Source of the DNA: DASUPK01 sp035456265
GTDB taxonomy: Bacteria > Actinomycetota > Thermoleophilia > Solirubrobacterales > 70-9
NCBI GenBank assembly: GCA_035456265.1
Contig: DATIDP010000067.1
Location: forward strand, 1-9,768
Length of the DNA: 9,768 nucleotides
Reading direction: 5' to 3'
A program made the translations under genes and the position numbers. This document shows positions 5,895 to 9,768 of this stretch, one piece after another (within the stretch, counting starts at the first letter, position 1; every line of letters starts with the position of its first letter). The notes below the pieces were generated by a model. The model made no database searches. It was not told the origin of the DNA and saw only the letters and a program-made list of their open reading frames with translations.

Positions 5895-7268
5895 GTGAAC
5901 TCAGGCACGAAACCGCGTCCGCCGCTGCCCGACGGGCCGTTTCTCGTGGTCGGCCTGGCGCGCTCGGGCGCCGCGATCGCGAGGGTGCTCGCCGAGCGCG
6001 GCGAGAGCGTGATCGGCGTCGATCCGGGCAGCCCCGAGCAGGCGGCAGGGCTGGAGCAGGCGGGCGTCGAAGTCAGCTTGGGCGTGGATGGAACACGGCA
6101 ACTCGATCGTGCCCGAACGGTGGTCAAGAGCCCCGGCGTGCCCCAGGACGCGCCGGTGATCGAAGCGGCCCGGGAGCGGGGCATCGAGGTGGCCGGCGAG
6201 CTCGAGCTCGCCTGGCGGCTGATCCCGAACGCGTTCTGCGCGGTCACCGGCACGAACGGCAAGACGACCACGACCGAGTTGATCGGCCACCTCCACCGAA
6301 CGGATGGCCGGCCGGTGGCGGTCGCCGGGAACGTGGGCACGCCGCTGGCCTCGCTCGTCGGCGCCCTCGACGCGCACGCCACCGTGGTCTGCGAGGCGTC
6401 CAGCTTCCAGCTCGAGGACACCGACTACTTCGGACCGGAGTGCGCCGTCCTCATCAACATCGCTCCCGACCATCTCGACCGCCACGGGACGCTCGAGAAC
6501 TACCTCGCCGCGAAGCTCCGGATCTTCGCCAACCAGGGCAATGACGACTTCGCCGTCTATAACGGCGACACGCCGGAGCTGCGGGGCCGGGACCTGGGGG
6601 GCTGCGCCCGCCTGATCCGCTTCTGCCCCGCTGAGGGGGAGGCCGCGGATCCCGACTGCGAGGTCAGCCTGCGAGACGGCGTGATCTTCGCCGCCGATGA
6701 GCCGCTGATCCGCGCCGAGGAGCTCCTGCTGCTGGGCTCCCACAACATCGAGAACGCGATGGCGGCGGCCGCCGCGGCGCTTGCCTCGGGGCTGTCGCGC
6801 GATGCGGTTGCGGCGGGACTCCGGACCTTTCCGGGTGTCCGGCACCGTCTCGAGCGGGTGCGAGAGCGCGATGGCGTCCTCTACGTCAACGACTCGAAGG
6901 CGACCAACGTCGCCTCCGCCCGAGCCGGCATCGAGGCGTTCGAGGGAGGCGTCCGCCTGATCGCGGGCGGTCGGCCCAAGCAGGAGAGCTTCGAGCCGCT
7001 GGCTCCGGTGCTCGCCGAGCGCGGCGGAGTCGTCTATCTGATCGGCGAGGCCGCGGAGCGAATGGCCGCGGAGCTCTCCGCGGCGTCCGATGCTGGTGTC
7101 GAGATCCACGACGTCGGCACCCTGGAGCGGGCCATCGAGAGGGCGGCGGCCGAGGCCCGACCGGGTGAGGTGGTCCTGCTCTCGCCGGCGTGCGCCAGCT
7201 TCGACGCCTTCAAGGACTTCGAGGAGCGGGGTGACCGCTTCCGGGCTCTGGTGGAGGACCTGTCGTGA
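5895..7268 (+). CDS. murD: UDP-MurNAc-L-alanine:D-glutamate ligase MurD
   Basis: MurD adds D-glutamate to UDP-MurNAc-L-Ala in the cytoplasm. The 457-residue protein begins with a Rossmann-like segment FLVVGLARSGAAIARVL (16-32), then KSPGVP (78-83), the P-loop GTNGKTTTTE (119-128), GNVGTPL (145-151), EASSFQLE (167-174), NIAPDHLDRHG (188-198) and Lys207, the lysine expected to be carbamylated. The C-terminal domain has GSHNIENAMAA (281-291), GVRHRLE, VNDSKATN (331-338) and LLSPACASFDAFKDFEERG (428-446). The usual length and a full motif set make the call secure. GTG 5895 is chosen because it is the most upstream start giving a short natural N-terminus; ATGs at 5887 and 5893 are in another frame that stops at once. 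The ribosome site is weak (GGGGGCGAAG, 5877-5886). It overlaps ftsW by four bases (GTGA). Confidence 0.95.
   Translation: MNSGTKPRPPLPDGPFLVVGLARSGAAIARVLAERGESVIGVDPGSPEQAAGLEQAGVEVSLGVDGTRQLDRARTVVKSPGVPQDAPVIEAARERGIEVAGELELAWRLIPNAFCAVTGTNGKTTTTELIGHLHRTDGRPVAVAGNVGTPLASLVGALDAHATVVCEASSFQLEDTDYFGPECAVLINIAPDHLDRHGTLENYLAAKLRIFANQGNDDFAVYNGDTPELRGRDLGGCARLIRFCPAEGEAADPDCEVSLRDGVIFAADEPLIRAEELLLLGSHNIENAMAAAAAALASGLSRDAVAAGLRTFPGVRHRLERVRERDGVLYVNDSKATNVASARAGIEAFEGGVRLIAGGRPKQESFEPLAPVLAERGGVVYLIGEAAERMAAELSAASDAGVEIHDVGTLERAIERAAAEARPGEVVLLSPACASFDAFKDFEERGDRFRALVEDLS
7253..7258 (+). promoter_or_regulatory. Strong ribosome-binding site of ftsW
   Basis: GGAGGA sits inside the murD 3' end, 6 nt before the GTG at 7265. 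It fixes the ftsW start, which overlaps the murD stop as GTGA, and argues for re-initiation after murD. It is the clearest correctly spaced Shine-Dalgarno in the window. Confidence 0.8.
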
Positions 7269-8620
7269 GCGCGTCGGCGCGCGGCCGCGCGAAAGCGCGA
7301 TCCGGGGGACGCGGGAAGCAGGCGGCGCCTCCGCTGGAGTACTCGCTGCTCCTGACCGCCACGCTCTGCCTGCTCGCCTTCGGCGCGGTGATGGTGTTCA
7401 GCGCCAGCTCGGCGCGCTCGCTCCTCAATCATGGCGGCAGCGGCTTCTACTACCTGGAGCGCACCCTGATCTTCGGCGCGATCGGGCTGGTGGTCATGCG
7501 CATCGCCTCGCTTCGCGGGGTCGCCGCGGCGAAGCCTCTCACCCCGCTGCTCCTCGGGACGGCGCTCTTCCTGCTGCTCGCCGTGCTCGTCCCGGGTGTC
7601 GGTCACACGGTGAACGGCTCGCAGCGCTGGATCGGCGCCGGCCTCTTCCAGTTCCAGCCCTCGGAGTTCGCCAAGCTCGCCCTGGTCCTCTACGGCGCCT
7701 ATCTGCTCGCGACCGAGCCGAAGCGCGCCCGGACGCTTGGCGGTATCGGGCCCTACCTGATGGTCGTCGGCCTGGCGCTGCTCCTGATCGCGAAGGAGCC
7801 CGATCTGGGCACCACGAGCATCGCTTCCTCGGCGGTCTGCTGCGTGCTCTTCCTGGGCGGCGTGAAGCCGCGCACGCTGGCACCGGTCGGAATCGCCATC
7901 GCGGTGATCGGCATCGGGATGGTGGCCATGAACCCGTACCAGGAGGCTCGCCTGACGGGCTTCCTCCATCCCAACACCGACACCAGCGGCGCCGGATTCC
8001 AGGCCAAGCAGGCGACGATCGCGGTCGGCTCCGGCGGCATCTTCGGCGTCGGCCTCGGCGAGAGCGTGCAGAAGGCCTCGTACCTGCCCGAGGCCCACAC
8101 GGACATGATCGCCGCGGTCATCGGCGAGGAGCTCGGTCTCGCGGGGATGTTCGTCCTGATCGGGCTCTTCGGGATCTTCGGCTACGCGGGATTGAGGGCG
8201 GCGCACCGCGCCCGCGACCGCTTCAGCAAGCTGCTCGCGGCAGGGCTGACGTCGCTGATCTTGGCCCAGGCCGCGCTCAACCTCTTCGCGGTGCTCGGCT
8301 TGGCGCCGCTCACCGGTGTTCCACTGCCCTTCGTCTCCTACGGAGGGACGAGCCTCGTGATGACGCTCGCGGCGGCGGGGCTGATCCTGAACGTCGCGCG
8401 CAGGCCGGCCAGGGCGGCCGCCTCGGGACGCAGCGGCTCGAGATCCTCGCGTGGCGGCAGGCGCCGCACGGCCGGGGGCCCTGCGAGACTGCGCGTGGTC
8501 GAGGGCGGAAATACGACCAGGAGAAAGCGCGCAGCAAGTGGCACGAGTCGTGATAGCGGCCGGCGGCACGGCGGGGCACGTCGTGCCGGCGATCGCCGTC
8601 GCCGACGCGCTTCGCGCTGA
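7265..8620 (+). CDS. ftsW: Septal peptidoglycan polymerase FtsW (SEDS family) with a long arginine-rich tail
   Basis: FtsW is the SEDS glycosyltransferase that polymerises lipid II at the division site together with FtsI. The 451-residue protein has a basic cytosolic N-terminus (1-24), then multiple membrane segments from about residue 26 to 377. Family signatures are NGSQRWI (117-123), QPSEFAKLALVLY (131-143), KEPDLGTT (177-184), LPEAHTDMIAAVIGEELG (274-291) containing Asp280, which aligns with the essential SEDS aspartate, and PFVSYGGTSL (355-364). A RodA assignment is possible for the fold, but the place between murD and murG in a dcw cluster supports FtsW. After the last membrane helix comes a tail of about 74 residues rich in Arg, Gly, Ser and Ala with almost no acidic residues. 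Its last 27 codons overlap murG out of frame, and G/C at third positions drops there, suggesting little selection on this end. Confidence 0.94.
   Translation: MSASARGRAKARSGGRGKQAAPPLEYSLLLTATLCLLAFGAVMVFSASSARSLLNHGGSGFYYLERTLIFGAIGLVVMRIASLRGVAAAKPLTPLLLGTALFLLLAVLVPGVGHTVNGSQRWIGAGLFQFQPSEFAKLALVLYGAYLLATEPKRARTLGGIGPYLMVVGLALLLIAKEPDLGTTSIASSAVCCVLFLGGVKPRTLAPVGIAIAVIGIGMVAMNPYQEARLTGFLHPNTDTSGAGFQAKQATIAVGSGGIFGVGLGESVQKASYLPEAHTDMIAAVIGEELGLAGMFVLIGLFGIFGYAGLRAAHRARDRFSKLLAAGLTSLILAQAALNLFAVLGLAPLTGVPLPFVSYGGTSLVMTLAAAGLILNVARRPARAAASGRSGSRSSRGGRRRTAGGPARLRVVEGGNTTRRKRAASGTSRDSGRRHGGARRAGDRRRRRASR
8519..8525 (+). promoter_or_regulatory. Ribosome-binding site of murG
   Basis: AGGAGAA lies within the ftsW tail coding sequence, 12 nt before GTG 8538. 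It decides between several possible murG starts: it fits GTG 8538 and not the far upstream in-frame GTG at 8451 or the GTG at 8550. Confidence 0.55.
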
Positions 8621-9641
8621 GGGCGCCGAGGTCAGCTTCATCGGCACCCGCGAGCGCTCCGAGGCGAAGCTCGTTCCCGCCGGGGGCTACGAGATCGACT
8701 ATCTGCGGGTCAGCGGGCTGAACCGGCGCAACCCGATCAAGGCCGCGATCGCAGCGGGACAGGCCGTGCGCGCGGTGGGCGCCGCGCGCCGGGTCCTGCG
8801 GGCCCGCCGGGCGGACGCGGTGATGGGCGGCGGGGGATACGTCGCGGGACCGGTGGGCCTGGCGGCGGTGAGGATGGGACTGCCCCTGGTGCTGACGGAG
8901 GCCGACAGCCACTTCGGCCTCGCCAACCGGTTGCTGGCTCGCCGTGCCCGCCGCGTCTGCCTCGCCTTCCCGATTCCCGGCCGCGAGGACGACCCGTACG
9001 TCGTCACGGGCAGGCCGGTGCCCCGCGCGGTGCTGGAGGCGGACCCGACGGTGGCCCGCAGGCGCTTCGGCATCCCCGGGCCCGCGGACTGCGTGACGAT
9101 CGTCGGCGGCAGTCTCGGCGCTCGCTCGATCAACCTTGCGGCGTTCGAGTCGTATACGCGTCTCGAGCGCGGGCTGCCGCACGACCACGTCGGCGAGCCG
9201 TGGATCCTGCACGTCACCGGGCGCCGCGACTATCCGGAGCTTCGGAGGCGCTGGGACGCCCAGGGCCGGCCGGAGCGATACAGGCTGATCCAATACGAGC
9301 CGAACCTCGGCGACGTCCTCGCGGCGGCAGATCTGATCGTCGCCAGGGCCGGCGGCTCCGTGATGGAGATCGCCGCTGCCGGCCGCCCGGCGATCCTGAT
9401 CCCGTATCCACATGCCACCGGTGACCACCAGACCGCGAACGCCCGCTGGATGGCGGAGGGCGGCGCGGCCGTCGTGATCCCCGACCGCGAGCTCACGCCG
9501 GAGCGGCTCAGCGCCGCGATCGCCGAGCTGCTCTCGGACGAGGACCGGCTGCGGGCGATGTCGATCGCCGCCCGCCGGGTAGCGAAGCCGGACGCCGCGG
9601 AGCGGATCGCCCACCAGGTTCTCGAGACCGCGCATGGGTGA
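8538..9641 (+). CDS. murG: UDP-GlcNAc:lipid I N-acetylglucosaminyltransferase MurG
   Basis: MurG, a GT-B glycosyltransferase on the inner membrane face, adds GlcNAc to lipid I to give lipid II. From GTG 8538 the protein has 367 residues. The N-terminal domain has the glycine loop GGTAGHVVPA (9-18) and GGGGYVAGP (97-105). The C-terminal donor domain has GGSLGARSIN (190-199), ARAGGSVMEIAAAGRPAILI (269-288) and PHATGDHQTANA (291-302), matching the UDP-GlcNAc site. The usual HEQN-type acceptor segment is instead TEADSHFGLANR (120-131). The start was chosen because the glycine loop should lie within about ten residues of the N-terminus; an upstream GTG at 8451 would add 29 unrelated residues. The first 83 bases overlap ftsW in another frame, and the last 8 overlap murC. 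Confidence 0.94.
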   Translation: MARVVIAAGGTAGHVVPAIAVADALRAEGAEVSFIGTRERSEAKLVPAGGYEIDYLRVSGLNRRNPIKAAIAAGQAVRAVGAARRVLRARRADAVMGGGGYVAGPVGLAAVRMGLPLVLTEADSHFGLANRLLARRARRVCLAFPIPGREDDPYVVTGRPVPRAVLEADPTVARRRFGIPGPADCVTIVGGSLGARSINLAAFESYTRLERGLPHDHVGEPWILHVTGRRDYPELRRRWDAQGRPERYRLIQYEPNLGDVLAAADLIVARAGGSVMEIAAAGRPAILIPYPHATGDHQTANARWMAEGGAAVVIPDRELTPERLSAAIAELLSDEDRLRAMSIAARRVAKPDAAERIAHQVLETAHG

Positions 9642-9768
9642 CGAGCTCGAGGGGCGGAAGCTCCACTTCATCGCGATCGGCGGTGCCGGGATGAGCGGCC
9701 TGGCGCTGGTCGCGAGGCAGCTCGGCGCCGAGGTGACGGGTTCCGATCGGTCGGACTCCAGCTACATT
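9634..9768 (+). CDS. murC: UDP-MurNAc:L-alanine ligase MurC, 5' part only
   Basis: Forty-five codons are present before the window ends. MurC adds the first residue, L-alanine, to UDP-MurNAc. The visible part is the N-terminal Rossmann-like UDP-binding segment: LHFIAIGGAGMSGLALVA (10-27), then LGAEVTGSD (30-38) and an SSY element, characteristic of MurC rather than MurD. ATG 9634 lies inside the 3' end of murG, an 8-base overlap ending with the murG TGA at 9639-9641, so translation is probably coupled. The ribosome site is poor. The ATP-binding and C-terminal domains lie outside the window, so integrity cannot be judged. Confidence 0.93.
   Translation, partial: MGDELEGRKLHFIAIGGAGMSGLALVARQLGAEVTGSDRSDSSYI

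Noticed and set aside
6195..6212. Perfect 18-bp palindrome in murD.
   Set aside because: It arises from repeated GAG/CTC codons for Gly-Glu-Leu-Glu-Leu-Ala; there is no sign of an operator in mid-gene.
5765..6544. A 259-codon + strand frame starting in the mraY-murD gap.
   Set aside because: Most of it is murD read in another frame; its third positions lack the G/C preference, and the product is Arg-rich and domainless.
7065..7084. Hairpin with 8-bp arms and a 4-nt loop in the 3' part of murD.
   Set aside because: It is inside the coding sequence, not followed by T residues, and about 180 nt before ftsW, so neither terminator nor translation control is supported.
8451..8537. An N-terminal extension of MurG from GTG 8451.
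   Set aside because: The added 29 residues are dictated by the ftsW tail read in another frame; the glycine loop and AGGAGAA site both support GTG 8538.
1893..9671. Very long open frames on the minus strand (e.g. 1893-3317, 2978-4480, 4487-5821, 5901-7109, 7034-8647, 8310-9671).
   Set aside because: They lie antisense to well-identified mur, mraY and fts genes, overlap each other, give low-complexity Arg/Asp/Glu/Gly/Ala-rich translations without any domain, and are expected when GC-rich codons suppress stops on the other strand.

Overview
The window is a stretch of the division and cell-wall (dcw) cluster of a very GC-rich bacterium. Every recognisable gene is on the + strand, in the order: 3' end of an unidentified gene (FtsL-position), ftsI, murE, murF, mraY, murD, ftsW, murG, 5' end of murC. 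High GC at third codon positions, GTG and TTG starts, meso-diaminopimelate-type MurE and Arg/Ala-rich tails point to Actinomycetota. An FtsI without PASTA domains and a MurG with a TEADSHFG segment make me favour a deep lineage such as Thermoleophilia (Solirubrobacterales-like) over Streptomyces or Mycobacterium. That placement is from memory of the families and was not searched.

Layout. 1-188: C-terminal tail of an upstream protein, Thr/Ala/Pro-rich then Gly/Ser-rich. 201-1859: ftsI, the septal transpeptidase. 1860-1907: short gap with a possible -10 element just before murE. 1908-5755: murE, murF and mraY, tightly packed (4-nt overlap, then direct abutment). 5756-5894: the only sizeable gap, 139 nt, with one tiny ORF whose codons look coding. 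5895-9768: murD, ftsW, murG and murC, all overlapping (4, 83 and 8 nt). No stretch over 300 bases lacks a gene. I see no RNA gene, mobile element, CRISPR array or convincing terminator.

How the genes work together. MurC, MurD, MurE and MurF are cytoplasmic ATP-dependent ligases that build UDP-MurNAc-pentapeptide. MraY moves phospho-MurNAc-pentapeptide to undecaprenyl phosphate (lipid I), and MurG adds GlcNAc (lipid II). FtsW polymerises flipped lipid II at the septum and FtsI cross-links the strands. Close packing suggests one co-transcribed, translationally coupled unit, with possible internal entry points before murE and murD.

I did not find an undescribed system. The observations most worth a second look are small: a hairpin that may bring a distant Shine-Dalgarno close to the ftsI start, a coding-like mini-ORF between mraY and murD, a long out-of-frame ftsW/murG overlap with an arginine-rich FtsW tail, and a MurG acceptor-site motif that differs from the usual HEQN.
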